Shown here: one piece after another, positions 38,824 to 46,357 of the stretch | Position numbering within the stretch: the stretch's first letter is position 1 | How the letters are laid out: each line of letters opens with the position of its first letter | Source: Clostridiales bacterium | GTDB lineage: Bacteria > Bacillota > Clostridia > UBA1381 | Length of the DNA: 46,357 nucleotides | Assembly: GCA_029226975.1 (NCBI GenBank) | Contig: JAQXZB010000112.1 | Location: 1-46,357 of the forward strand | Reading direction: 5' to 3' | Made by a program: the position numbers and the translations under genes | The notes under the pieces: model-generated | The model's database searches: none | Seen by the model: the letters and a program-made list of their open reading frames with translations, nothing else | What the model was told of the DNA's origin: nothing

Positions 38824-40485
38824 ATGAAAACGAACAAAATAATTTCTGCCGTACTGGCAGGCGCAATGCTTTTTTCAAGCGCGTATTCACTGGCATTTGC
38901 AGAGGGTGACGAGGTTGTATACACATACACAAACGAGGACGGCGAAACTGTAAATATTACGCAGTCGCAGCTTGACGCGGAACATTGGAATAAGGATGCT
39001 TTGGGAGATGAAATTCCGGCGATTTATGAAGATTTTCCGATGAGCATAGATAGTTATATAAATGATTTTGCTCAATTGTCTTTAGATATTGAGTATATGA
39101 AAGAAATTGAGGATATGGATTCCGTAACTTTCAGAATAACCGATATGCAATCAGGAACAGATGTTTGTAATATGCAACTTACAAATTATAGTATATATTC
39201 GCCGGCATTGGAAACAGGCAAAAATTACGAAATATGCCTTACGGAAGTATTAGATGGAGTTGTTTCGGAATATATGAAAGGGGTGACTGTTTCTAAAGTA
39301 ACATCGGATATAAATAGTGTTGCGAATTTTAATAATATAGCTGATGAACGTAATATTCTTATTGCCGATACTGATGTATTAAGAAATGGCATGACAGTTA
39401 ACGAACAAGGACAATTAGTCGTTGATGCTAGTGTTGCTAAATATGATAAGGTGAGCGTAAATGATTTTTATGACTATATAGATGCTTTGCCGGAAAACAA
39501 AACATACAGACTTTATATGAATGACAGTGGCGAGCAATATTCGGGTTTTATTTCAACGGATGATCAGAGAGAAATATATACTCTTGAAGTGAATTCCTTT
39601 AATATAATTATGCCGTTTGAGGATACGTCACTTATAACACAGTGTGATGCAATTACAAATGTATCTGCATTAAGTAATGTGAATAATTTGGATTTGACAG
39701 ATTCGTTTTTTAGAATAAATAGTCCATCAAGCCTTAATGCTGCATATAAGGCATATAAGTTATCTGTACCGCAGACAGCAATTGAAAATTGGGTTACAAA
39801 TGGCGACGATGCCCAATTTAGAGCAAAAGTGACCGGCAATTCACAAATAAGGGTAAAGTATTGGGTGTCATTTAACGGAACAGTACAAAGTACAACAACA
39901 AGAACATCCACGAGCAATAATATCATTAGTTTTACATATACTTTAAGCAATTATGATTATATAGGGAATAACAGTGATTATGTGGATTTGTATTTTATGG
40001 TGTATTTTCCACAGACAGTATCAGGTACAGGAATGATTAATTTTTCTGGAATGGATGGATATGTTGATGATGTAACCGGGTCGGTGTACGAAGCATATAT
40101 CGGATCATCTCCTATAAGCTTAAGCAATACTGAATATAATTTAACAGATTCATGGGATGTTGATGCTTTTCATATTGAAACAGAAAATACAGGAGTATAT
40201 AAAATTGAATTTAGAAACAGAAGTTTGGCGGCACAGACGCAAATGGAATCTGGAACGTGGGTCAATGGAGAGCCTGAAAAAACAATAACAGGATGGAGTG
40301 TAGTAACTTCAAACGGAGTTGTTACATGGAGTGACTACGCTGTTTACAGTTTACAAAAAAACCAAGATATAATTCTATACAAACAGGGTAATGAGGCTCC
40401 CAATGTATTAACAATTAGAAATAAGTCATTAGGATACTACGATGCTAAGCCCTATCAGATTTCTTATACGTTTATTCCACAATAA
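38824..40485 (+). CDS. Secreted protein of unknown function
   Basis: 553 residues. Signal peptide 1-26 (cleavage after AFA), then an extracellular, mostly beta-type protein with acidic composition and no domain I recognise; two cysteines (CNMQ, CLTE) lie near residues 115-140. The C-terminal part (from about 440) has a jelly-roll-like pattern (SLSNTEYNLTDSWDVDAFHI...). The sequence is visibly more A/T-rich than the housekeeping genes, with codons such as ATA, AAT and GAA favoured, which suggests acquisition. ATG with AAGGAG 10 bases upstream. It follows the agr region and precedes two surface proteins. Confidence 0.8.
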   Translation: MKTNKIISAVLAGAMLFSSAYSLAFAEGDEVVYTYTNEDGETVNITQSQLDAEHWNKDALGDEIPAIYEDFPMSIDSYINDFAQLSLDIEYMKEIEDMDSVTFRITDMQSGTDVCNMQLTNYSIYSPALETGKNYEICLTEVLDGVVSEYMKGVTVSKVTSDINSVANFNNIADERNILIADTDVLRNGMTVNEQGQLVVDASVAKYDKVSVNDFYDYIDALPENKTYRLYMNDSGEQYSGFISTDDQREIYTLEVNSFNIIMPFEDTSLITQCDAITNVSALSNVNNLDLTDSFFRINSPSSLNAAYKAYKLSVPQTAIENWVTNGDDAQFRAKVTGNSQIRVKYWVSFNGTVQSTTTRTSTSNNIISFTYTLSNYDYIGNNSDYVDLYFMVYFPQTVSGTGMINFSGMDGYVDDVTGSVYEAYIGSSPISLSNTEYNLTDSWDVDAFHIETENTGVYKIEFRNRSLAAQTQMESGTWVNGEPEKTITGWSVVTSNGVVTWSDYAVYSLQKNQDIILYKQGNEAPNVLTIRNKSLGYYDAKPYQISYTFIPQ

Positions 40486-40527
40486 ATTTAGGAATAGCTA
40501 TAAAATAATAAAAGGAGGATGTATTCT

Positions 40528-42270
40528 ATGAAAAAAAATATAAGCTTTTTAATGGTAGTAATAAGTGTTGTAATATGCATGCTACCATCTGCAAAAGCTG
40601 CAGAATATGAAGAAAAGGACGGATTTATATATATAAAAGGTACAAATATAATAACAAGATATGTGGGTACGTCCTCCGAGGTGCGTATTCCGGATAATAC
40701 AAAACTTGATTTTAATTTTGATTTAGCAAACAGAAGAAAAACAGAAGATAATGGATGGCAGATTGATGACTTTGTAAGGAAACTTACGATAGGGAACAAT
40801 GTACAATATGATGGAAGAACATTAAGCATGGCGGTTAATCAATATTCTAACATAGAAGAAATTATTTTTGAAGAAGGCATATCATATATACCGGATTACA
40901 CAGGTCAGGGATGGAGTACTATAAAAAATATTTCATTTCCCGATACATTGGAATCAATCGGAGCATATGCATTTTCGGATTATGAAAATGATAACAAAGG
41001 TGCACCGCAGATAGAATCCTTATACATACCGAACTCTGTATTGAAGATAGGGGAACGTGCTTTTAAAGGGTGTGAGGAACTAAAAGAGCTGCACCTATCT
41101 GAAAAACTGCAGACTATGGGTGAAAATGCCTTTATGCGCGTCAATACAAACTCGGTTAATTTGCCTATCAATTTGAATACAGGCGAGGTTACTGCAGTTG
41201 TTCAAGCTAAAGAATATATTTTCGGAGATATGACGGCAAAAATATATAAAGCTTTATGGTTTACAGATTGGATCAAGGAGAAATATCTAAAAGGCTTGAC
41301 AGGAAAGAACATGGGAGAGTATGAGGACTTTATTATACTTGACAATGTTTTGTGTAAATATATAGGTGCTGATCCAAATCCAATTATACCGCAGGAGGTT
41401 AAGGAAATATGTCCGGGTGCTTTTGAACGATGTAATATTAAAACGGTTGTGTTGCCGGAGGACATTAAAGAAATACCGTTGAGATGCTTTTATGAATCAA
41501 AATTAGAAGAAATTAAAATTCCGGAGAGCGTAGAAACAATAGGAGCTGCATCATTTGTTGGAACAAAAATAAAGAAGTTAACTATTCCTAAATCTGTAAA
41601 AAATATAGCTACAACATTTGCTGAAAGATGCATAGAACTTGAAGAGGTTACGTTTGAGGGGGCACCGAAGATGGGGGTGTTTTTTCAGGATTCATACAAG
41701 CTGAAAAAAGAAAATGTGCATTTTTTAGACAGCAGTATTGTTGTGCCGGATGAATTTTGGGGTTTTTTAGAAATAGATAGCATTCTAACAATAATACCGA
41801 CCCAAAAGCCGGACAGCACCGCAAGCCCGACCCAATCCCCAAAGCCAACAGCCGCGCCCACCACAGCGCCTACGGCAACACCCACCGCCGTACCGACGGC
41901 AACACCGACACCGGAGGAGAAGCATATTGATGTTTCGTCCAAAGGGGGTGATGTGGAGCTTGTAATCAATTCCCGGGCGGTGCATTTTCCGGACGCAAAG
42001 CCGTTTATAGATGAATCGGACAGAACTCAAATCCCCATCAGGGTTTTGTCGGAGCTTCTGGGTTTTGAGGTCAAATGGGAGGAAGAAAGCCATACGGCAG
42101 TATTAACTCGCGAAAATACTGTTATAACCGTTAAAATAGGTGATAAGCACATTACCAAAAACGGCAACCCCATAGAAATGGACACCGAAGCCAAAATAAT
42201 CGGTGACAGAACATATATCCCCTTACGTTTTATCGCCGAGGCTCTCGGCTGCACCGTTGAGTGGAAATGA
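40528..42270 (+). CDS. Surface LRR protein with copper-amine-oxidase-like C-terminal domain (1)
   Basis: 580 residues. Signal peptide 1-22. BspA-type leucine-rich repeats (LRR_5) from about 95 to 410, with units like LYIPNSVLKIGERAFKGCEE and IKIPESVETIGAASF, then a Pro/Thr linker (AAPTTAPTATPTAVP) and a C-terminal copper amine oxidase N-terminal-like domain (about 475-580; IPIRVLSELLGFEVKWEEES, YIPLRFIAEALGCTVEW). Such proteins bind host or wall polymers. The start at 40528 has GGAGG 9 bases upstream; an ATG at 40519 touches that site. The 3' end is nearly identical to that of the next gene. Confidence 0.9.
   Translation: MKKNISFLMVVISVVICMLPSAKAAEYEEKDGFIYIKGTNIITRYVGTSSEVRIPDNTKLDFNFDLANRRKTEDNGWQIDDFVRKLTIGNNVQYDGRTLSMAVNQYSNIEEIIFEEGISYIPDYTGQGWSTIKNISFPDTLESIGAYAFSDYENDNKGAPQIESLYIPNSVLKIGERAFKGCEELKELHLSEKLQTMGENAFMRVNTNSVNLPINLNTGEVTAVVQAKEYIFGDMTAKIYKALWFTDWIKEKYLKGLTGKNMGEYEDFIILDNVLCKYIGADPNPIIPQEVKEICPGAFERCNIKTVVLPEDIKEIPLRCFYESKLEEIKIPESVETIGAASFVGTKIKKLTIPKSVKNIATTFAERCIELEEVTFEGAPKMGVFFQDSYKLKKENVHFLDSSIVVPDEFWGFLEIDSILTIIPTQKPDSTASPTQSPKPTAAPTTAPTATPTAVPTATPTPEEKHIDVSSKGGDVELVINSRAVHFPDAKPFIDESDRTQIPIRVLSELLGFEVKWEEESHTAVLTRENTVITVKIGDKHITKNGNPIEMDTEAKIIGDRTYIPLRFIAEALGCTVEWK
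41850..42270 (+). repeat. 421-bp direct repeat, copy 1
   Basis: Covers the Pro/Thr linker and C-terminal domain of the first LRR gene. It is collinear without gaps with 43978-44398, with roughly twenty single-base differences seen by eye, many silent. Points to recent duplication or gene conversion between the two genes. Confidence 0.85.
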
Positions 42271-42289
42271 ATTACAAGGAGAATGAGTT

Positions 42290-44398
42290 ATGAAAAAAAT
42301 TTTATCCTTATTGATAATATGCGCATTGGCGGCATCAAGCGTTGTTTTTGCCCAAGATAACGGCGAAAACGTATATAAAGACCCTAACGGCTACAGTATA
42401 CGCTATGTACCCAACGGTGACGGTATCGAAATTACAAAATGTATTTTTGAGAAAAACAGAGCGTTGGTAATTCCAAAGGAAATAGACGGCAAAAAGGTTA
42501 ATTCGCTTGCCTGCGAATTTGTCGGAGACGGGTTTGAATCGGTGGAAATTCAGGCGGATATAACCGAGATAATGGATATGACTCTGACATTTAACAATAC
42601 CGTTAAAAAAATTGTACTGAATGAGGGCTTAAAAAAGATAGGTTGGAGCTTTGCAAACAATAATACCGCTTTGACAGAGGTTGTTTTGCCGAGTACACTG
42701 GAGGAGATGGCGGTTGGGTGTTTCAGTGAGTGTCCCAAGCTTAACAAAGTAAAAATACCTGATAATCTGAATAAAATAGGCAACGGTGCATTTTCCTTTT
42801 GTTCATCACTTACGGATATTGAATGGGATATGACCGCGGACGAATGCGGTAGGGATTTTGCAAAAAAAACACCGTGGCTTGCCGAATACGGAAAAACGCA
42901 TGAGTGGCTTGCCATTAACAACGGCAGTTATATTGTGAGTTATGTCGGACAAGGCGGAAGTATCGAAGTACCCAAGTCTGAAAAAATCAATTATGGCGTA
43001 TGTATAGATAACACAACCATAACCGAAGTTACCTCTGTATACGGAGTGCCGGACGGTATGTTCATACGCTGTGAAAACCTAAAGTCCGCAAATATTATAA
43101 GTGGAGAGCTGTCGGATCATGCATTTGCCGAATGCAGTGCTTTAAGCGAGATTAATCTGCCACAGGATATTGAGGTTATTCCAAGTGCTGCTTTTTATTG
43201 CTGTAAATCACTTAAAAGCTTTGACTTTCCTCAAAAGCTTAAAATAATAAACAGTGCTGCTTTCCAGGGCAGCGGTCTTGAAAATGTGCGGGTGCCGGAG
43301 GGTGTAGCCGAAATCGGGTCAAGTGCGTTTGAGTATTGCAACAGCCTTACAAGCATACATTTTCCCTCTACTCTTACATATCTGGGCAAAAGTGCGGTAT
43401 ACGGCTGTGAAAAGCTCATAAGCGCAAACATTCCGGACGGTGTAAAGGATTCATTGCAGGCTACGTTTTGGTACTGCAATTCCCTTGAAAATGTGGAATG
43501 TTCGGAAATGACAAAAAGCATTTACAATGCAACTGCAAAAACTCCATGGAATGAAAAATATGCGGCTGAAAACATGGATAAAAATTCCGAATTTTTCATT
43601 GTGGGGGACGAACTGAAAAAATATAACGGAACGGACAGGAATCCGATTATACCTGATGGAGTAAAGATTATATGCGGAAGTGCATTTGATAATGCGAAAA
43701 TAGACAGTGTGGTTTTTCCTGCCGGTCTTGAAGAAATTCAAGGCGGAGCATTTTATATGTCTGAGATTAGGGAAGTAATAATACCCAAAAGTGTAAAAAG
43801 TATAGGAAGTCTTGCCTTTGGCGAATGTCATAAGCTTGAAAGCGTTGAAATTCAATGCGATTGTTCTATACCCTCGCATACATTTGAAAATTGCACCGCG
43901 CTGAAAAATGAAAATGTCAAATTGACGGGAAAAGCCAAGATTGCTTCCGATGCGTTTCCTTTCAAGCGAGAAAATATAGCCGCGCCCACCACAGTGCCTA
44001 CGGCGGCACCCACCGCCGTACCGACGGCAACATCGACACCGGAGGAGAAGCATATCGATGTTTCGTCCAAAGGGGGTGATGTGGAGCTTGTAATCAATTC
44101 CGAAACGGTGCATTTTCCGGACGCAAAGCCGTTTATAGATGAATCGGACAGAACTCAAATCCCCATCAGGGTTTTGTCGGAGCTTTTAGGCTTTGAGGTC
44201 AAATGGGAGGAAGAAAGCCATACGGCAGTATTAACTCGCGAAAATACTGTCATAACCGTTAAAATAGGTGATAAGCACATTACCAAAAACGGAACACCCA
44301 TAGAAATGGACACCGAAGCCAAAATAATCGGTGACAGAACATACATCCCCTTACGTTTTATCGCCGAGGCTCTCGGCTGCACCGTTGAGTGGAAATAG
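42290..44398 (+). CDS. Surface LRR protein with copper-amine-oxidase-like C-terminal domain (2)
   Basis: 702 residues. Signal peptide 1-21 (VVFA). Longer BspA-type LRR region (about 95-560; LPSTLEEMAVGCFSECPKLN, VPEGVAEIGSSAFEYCNS), a short Pro/Thr linker (APTTVPTAAPTAVPTATSTP) and the same C-terminal domain as the preceding protein. ATG with AAGGAG 7 bases upstream. Starts 19 bases after the stop of the first LRR gene; both and probably 38824-40485 form one unit. Confidence 0.9.
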   Translation: MKKILSLLIICALAASSVVFAQDNGENVYKDPNGYSIRYVPNGDGIEITKCIFEKNRALVIPKEIDGKKVNSLACEFVGDGFESVEIQADITEIMDMTLTFNNTVKKIVLNEGLKKIGWSFANNNTALTEVVLPSTLEEMAVGCFSECPKLNKVKIPDNLNKIGNGAFSFCSSLTDIEWDMTADECGRDFAKKTPWLAEYGKTHEWLAINNGSYIVSYVGQGGSIEVPKSEKINYGVCIDNTTITEVTSVYGVPDGMFIRCENLKSANIISGELSDHAFAECSALSEINLPQDIEVIPSAAFYCCKSLKSFDFPQKLKIINSAAFQGSGLENVRVPEGVAEIGSSAFEYCNSLTSIHFPSTLTYLGKSAVYGCEKLISANIPDGVKDSLQATFWYCNSLENVECSEMTKSIYNATAKTPWNEKYAAENMDKNSEFFIVGDELKKYNGTDRNPIIPDGVKIICGSAFDNAKIDSVVFPAGLEEIQGGAFYMSEIREVIIPKSVKSIGSLAFGECHKLESVEIQCDCSIPSHTFENCTALKNENVKLTGKAKIASDAFPFKRENIAAPTTVPTAAPTAVPTATSTPEEKHIDVSSKGGDVELVINSETVHFPDAKPFIDESDRTQIPIRVLSELLGFEVKWEEESHTAVLTRENTVITVKIGDKHITKNGTPIEMDTEAKIIGDRTYIPLRFIAEALGCTVEWK
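43978..44398 (+). repeat. 421-bp direct repeat, copy 2
   Basis: Second copy, at the 3' end of the larger LRR gene. The upstream LRR parts of the two genes are not similar at the DNA level, so only this cassette is shared. Confidence 0.85.
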
Positions 44399-44413
44399 CG
44401 GCTTTGCCGCACT

Positions 44414-44447
44414 GAAAACAGATCGTTGCGGTCTGTTTTCTTTTTTT
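44414..44447 (+). terminator. Terminator after the LRR genes
   Basis: GAAAACAGA (44414-44422) pairs with TCTGTTTTC (44432-44440), followed by seven T residues. It closes the surface-protein unit. Confidence 0.88.
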
Positions 44448-44541
44448 CGCCAAAAGCTCCCTTTTTTCGCTAAAGGAAATATAAATGTATTTGCCGTAAT
44501 TATATACTAGAGGAAAATATTGGTAAAAAGGAGCGATTATT

Positions 44542-44877
44542 ATGGATATTACGGTATCGGGAAAAGAACATTTGATTACTGTTCGCCCATCGGGTGAGCT
44601 TGACCATCATGCGGCGAAGCTTATACGGACAAAAATTGATGATGAAATTCTGCGCACCGGCGCGGTCAATCTGGCATTTGACCTGTCGCGTGTGACATTT
44701 ATGGATTCATCGGGCGTGGGAGTTATTATAGGAAGATACAGAAAAATTACCGCCCTTGGCGGCAGGGTGTTTCTGTACGGAATGAATGAGAATGTGGAAA
44801 AGCTGTGCAGAATGTCCGGGTTGGACAAGCTTACCGTCATGGTGGGAGCAGATGCTTGCGGCAAGGAGGTGTTTTAA
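44542..44877 (+). CDS. spoIIAA: Anti-sigma F factor antagonist
   Basis: 111 residues, a STAS-domain protein. The regulatory phosphorylation site is in the motif FMDSSGVGVIIGRY (first or second Ser after Asp, equivalent to Ser58 of B. subtilis SpoIIAA). Unphosphorylated SpoIIAA binds SpoIIAB and frees sigma F in the forespore. ATG with AAAAGGAG 8 bases upstream. A possible sigma-H-like element AAAGGAAAT at 44472-44480 lies about 60 bases upstream, but its -10 partner is weak. Confidence 0.95.
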   Translation: MDITVSGKEHLITVRPSGELDHHAAKLIRTKIDDEILRTGAVNLAFDLSRVTFMDSSGVGVIIGRYRKITALGGRVFLYGMNENVEKLCRMSGLDKLTVMVGADACGKEVF

Positions 44878-45309
44878 TTGAAGAACGAGATGCGGTTGGA
44901 GTTTGACTCCAAATCCGAAAATGAAAGCTTTGCAAGAACGGTTGCGGCGGCGTTTATACTGCGCCTTGACCCGACCTTAGAGGAGCTTGCGGAAATAAAA
45001 ACCGCCATTTCCGAAGCGGTAACCAACGCCATCGTTCATGGATACGGCGAATGCGGTGGTACGGTGGTTTTGCGCGGAATTATTGACGGCGACGAGGTTA
45101 TATTTGAGATTTCGGACATGGGTGTCGGGATTGCCGATGTGGAAAAGGCGCGGGAACCGCTTTTTACAAGCAGTCCCCAGACCGAGCGTTCCGGCATGGG
45201 CTTTACTATCATGGAAACCTTTATGGATGAAATAAGCGTAAAGAGCCGTATCGGCGAGGGCACAACGGTTACAATGAGAAAAAGGATTGAGGTGCCGCAA
45301 TATGCCTGA
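44878..45309 (+). CDS. spoIIAB: Anti-sigma F factor and serine kinase
   Basis: 143 residues. GHKL-type ATPase fold with N-box EAVTNAIVHGYG, D-x-G-x-G box DMGVGIADVEKA and GMGFTIMETFMD. SpoIIAB binds sigma F and phosphorylates SpoIIAA. TTG start directly after the spoIIAA stop with AAGGAGG 8 bases upstream. It overlaps sigF by 8 bases. Confidence 0.96.
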   Translation: MKNEMRLEFDSKSENESFARTVAAAFILRLDPTLEELAEIKTAISEAVTNAIVHGYGECGGTVVLRGIIDGDEVIFEISDMGVGIADVEKAREPLFTSSPQTERSGMGFTIMETFMDEISVKSRIGEGTTVTMRKRIEVPQYA

Positions 45310-46021
45310 TAATGCCGATTTATTACAGCGTGTACATATGGGTGATAAAGAAGCGCAGGATACAATGGTAAAAAGCAATATGGGCTTGGTGCACAGTGTG
45401 GTAAAGCATTTTGTGGGCAGAGGTTACGAAAAGGAGGATTTGACCCAGATAGGGGCGATAGGTCTTTTAAAGGCGATAAGAAAATTTGACCTATCCTATG
45501 ATGTACGCTTTTCGACATATGCAGTGCCTATGATAATGGGCGAGATAAAGCGGTTTATAAGAGATGACGGAATGATTAAAATCAGCCGAAGCCTAAAGGA
45601 AACCGCTATGCGCGGTTACAGAGCGAAGGAGCGGCTGCAAAAGACCCTAAATCGTGAGCCGACCATAAACGAGATTTCGGAAGAATGCGGTATTGAATGT
45701 GAGGAGCTTTTGGAAGCCTTTGACGCTGCCGCACCGCCCAATTCGATTTACGAAGCCGTATACAATAACGGGGAAAAGGAAATAAGCCTGATTGACACCA
45801 TAGGCGGCAGTGACCCCCAGGAGGAAATAATAAACCGTGTGCTTATCGGAAACATTTTAGATAATTTAGAACTAAGAGAAAAGCAAATTCTCATACTGCG
45901 TTATTTTAAGGGAAAGACCCAATCGGAAATAGCCAAGCTGATGGGTGTATCCCAGGTGCAGATTTCGAGGATTGAAAAAAGGGTGATAAAGCGAATAAGA
46001 GAGCAGTATCAAAGCGGGTAA
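45302..46021 (+). CDS. sigF: RNA polymerase sigma factor F
   Basis: 239 residues. Region 2 (YEKEDLTQIGAIGLLKAIRKFD, VRFSTYAVPMIMGEIKRFIR), region 3 (NREPTINEISEECGI) and region 4 (LREKQILILRYFKGKTQSEIAK, SQVQISRIEKRVIKRIRE) are complete. Its place behind spoIIAA-spoIIAB identifies sigma F rather than the related sigma G. ATG at 45302 has GAGGTG 9 bases upstream; the reading frame continues to 45287 inside that region. Confidence 0.96.
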   Translation: MPDNADLLQRVHMGDKEAQDTMVKSNMGLVHSVVKHFVGRGYEKEDLTQIGAIGLLKAIRKFDLSYDVRFSTYAVPMIMGEIKRFIRDDGMIKISRSLKETAMRGYRAKERLQKTLNREPTINEISEECGIECEELLEAFDAAAPPNSIYEAVYNNGEKEISLIDTIGGSDPQEEIINRVLIGNILDNLELREKQILILRYFKGKTQSEIAKLMGVSQVQISRIEKRVIKRIREQYQSG

Positions 46022-46152
46022 TTTTTCGAAGCGAAGCAGTGCGCGCTTGCGGTAAATGCAGTGTGCAAAGCCAAAAAAGCGAGCCTGTAACGCTGAGAAT
46101 GTCGTATTTGGAGAAAAATACGAAAAAAATATAAAAAAATCGAAAAAAGTGC
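46022..46152 (+). other. Gene-free spacer after sigF
   Basis: No gene and no clear terminator were found. It holds GC-rich words (GCAGTGCGCGCTTGCGG, GAAGCGAAGC) that resemble inner parts of the 14520-14685 element, followed by an A-rich stretch leading to the first stable-RNA promoter. Confidence 0.4.
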
Positions 46153-46181
46153 TTGACAAAGTAAAAAAAGTGTGGTAATAT
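46153..46181 (+). promoter_or_regulatory. Stable-RNA promoter P1
   Basis: TTGACA (46153-46158), 17 bases, TAATAT (46176-46181). Spacer and flanks are almost identical to P2 105 bases downstream, and like the tRNA-Pro promoter at 25340. Confidence 0.82.
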
Positions 46182-46257
46182 AAGTAGGCTGTCGCAAGAG
46201 AGCGCACACTTAAAAAGAGGCTTTTGAAAAAAAATTAAAAAAATTTGAAAAAAACTC

Positions 46258-46286
46258 TTGACAAAGTAAAAAAAGTGTGGTAATAT
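46258..46286 (+). promoter_or_regulatory. Stable-RNA promoter P2
   Basis: TTGACA (46258-46263), 17 bases, TAATAT (46281-46286). After it comes the small hairpin CTGTC-GCAAA-GACAG. Confidence 0.82.
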
Positions 46287-46357
46287 AAATAAGCTGTCGC
46301 AAAGACAGTGCTTGTACATTGAAAAACAAATAGTGCAGAGTTCTTGTCAAAAGAATG
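46287..46357 (+). other. Probable ribosomal RNA operon leader (cut by window end)
   Basis: After P2 the sequence contains TGTACATTGAAAAAC (46313-46327), similar to the TGTTCTTTGAAAAC box in front of B. subtilis 16S genes. No mature rRNA sequence is reached. An rRNA operon, or less likely a tRNA cluster, should begin just right of the window. Confidence 0.6.

Noticed and set aside
43451-44158. 235-residue minus-strand frame opposite the second LRR gene
   Set aside because: Shadow of the LRR gene; its Cys/Arg-rich run is the Pro/Thr linker read backwards.

Overview
The window is a stretch of chromosome from an endospore-forming Clostridia-type bacterium (phylum Bacillota), most likely an uncultured or gut-type member. 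The grounds are sporulation genes (spoIIAA-spoIIAB-sigF, spoVT), the HPr kinase / murB / rapZ / yvcK / whiA / dnaE / pfkA / pyk gene order typical of Clostridia, an S-layer (SLH) protein, agr-type peptide signalling and strong AGGAGG ribosome binding sites. The species cannot be named from the sequence alone.

Positions 1-5100 hold a tRNA-Thr, a small membrane protein, a large secreted NlpC/P60 cell-wall hydrolase and prfA. Positions 5100-8940 are a small carbohydrate locus: two Gfo/Idh/MocA dehydrogenases, one TIM-barrel isomerase and a divergent AraC regulator, with an exact 16-bp repeat at both ends of the regulator gene. A DinJ/YafQ toxin-antitoxin pair follows (8995-9526), then the housekeeping set rlmH, yycJ, murA and rpmB on the minus strand. 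Positions 12737-25270 run on the plus strand: hprK, a PHP phosphoesterase, murB, rapZ, yvcK, whiA and dnaE; then mtrB (TRAP), a 59-residue protein missed at usual size cut-offs, pfkA and pyk. A 166-bp inverted-repeat element rich in hairpins sits between the PHP gene and murB. tRNA-Pro, spoVT, an SLH protein, an AI-2E-family transporter, a flavoprotein, a membrane protein and a zinc-ribbon/YARHG protein fill 25340-32528.

The most distinctive part is 32592-38492: two complete, paralogous agr-like quorum-sensing systems in tandem, each ordered response regulator, histidine kinase, AgrB, AgrD. Both AgrB proteins keep the catalytic His and Cys at identical positions (H74, C81). Both AgrD-like peptides lack the usual cysteine and have a serine at the ring position, which suggests lactone rather than thiolactone signals. 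Both agrBD promoters carry 20-21 bp spaced direct repeats that look like LytTR-regulator sites. The second system is followed by tandem hairpins, a likely small RNA on the minus strand, and three secreted or surface proteins. Two of these are leucine-rich-repeat proteins sharing a 421-bp near-identical 3' end. A plausible reading is cell-density control of surface proteins, but no sequence link to the surface genes beyond proximity was found.

The window ends with spoIIAA-spoIIAB-sigF and then two tandem promoters plus a leader of the kind found in front of a ribosomal RNA operon, whose 16S gene would begin just beyond the right edge.
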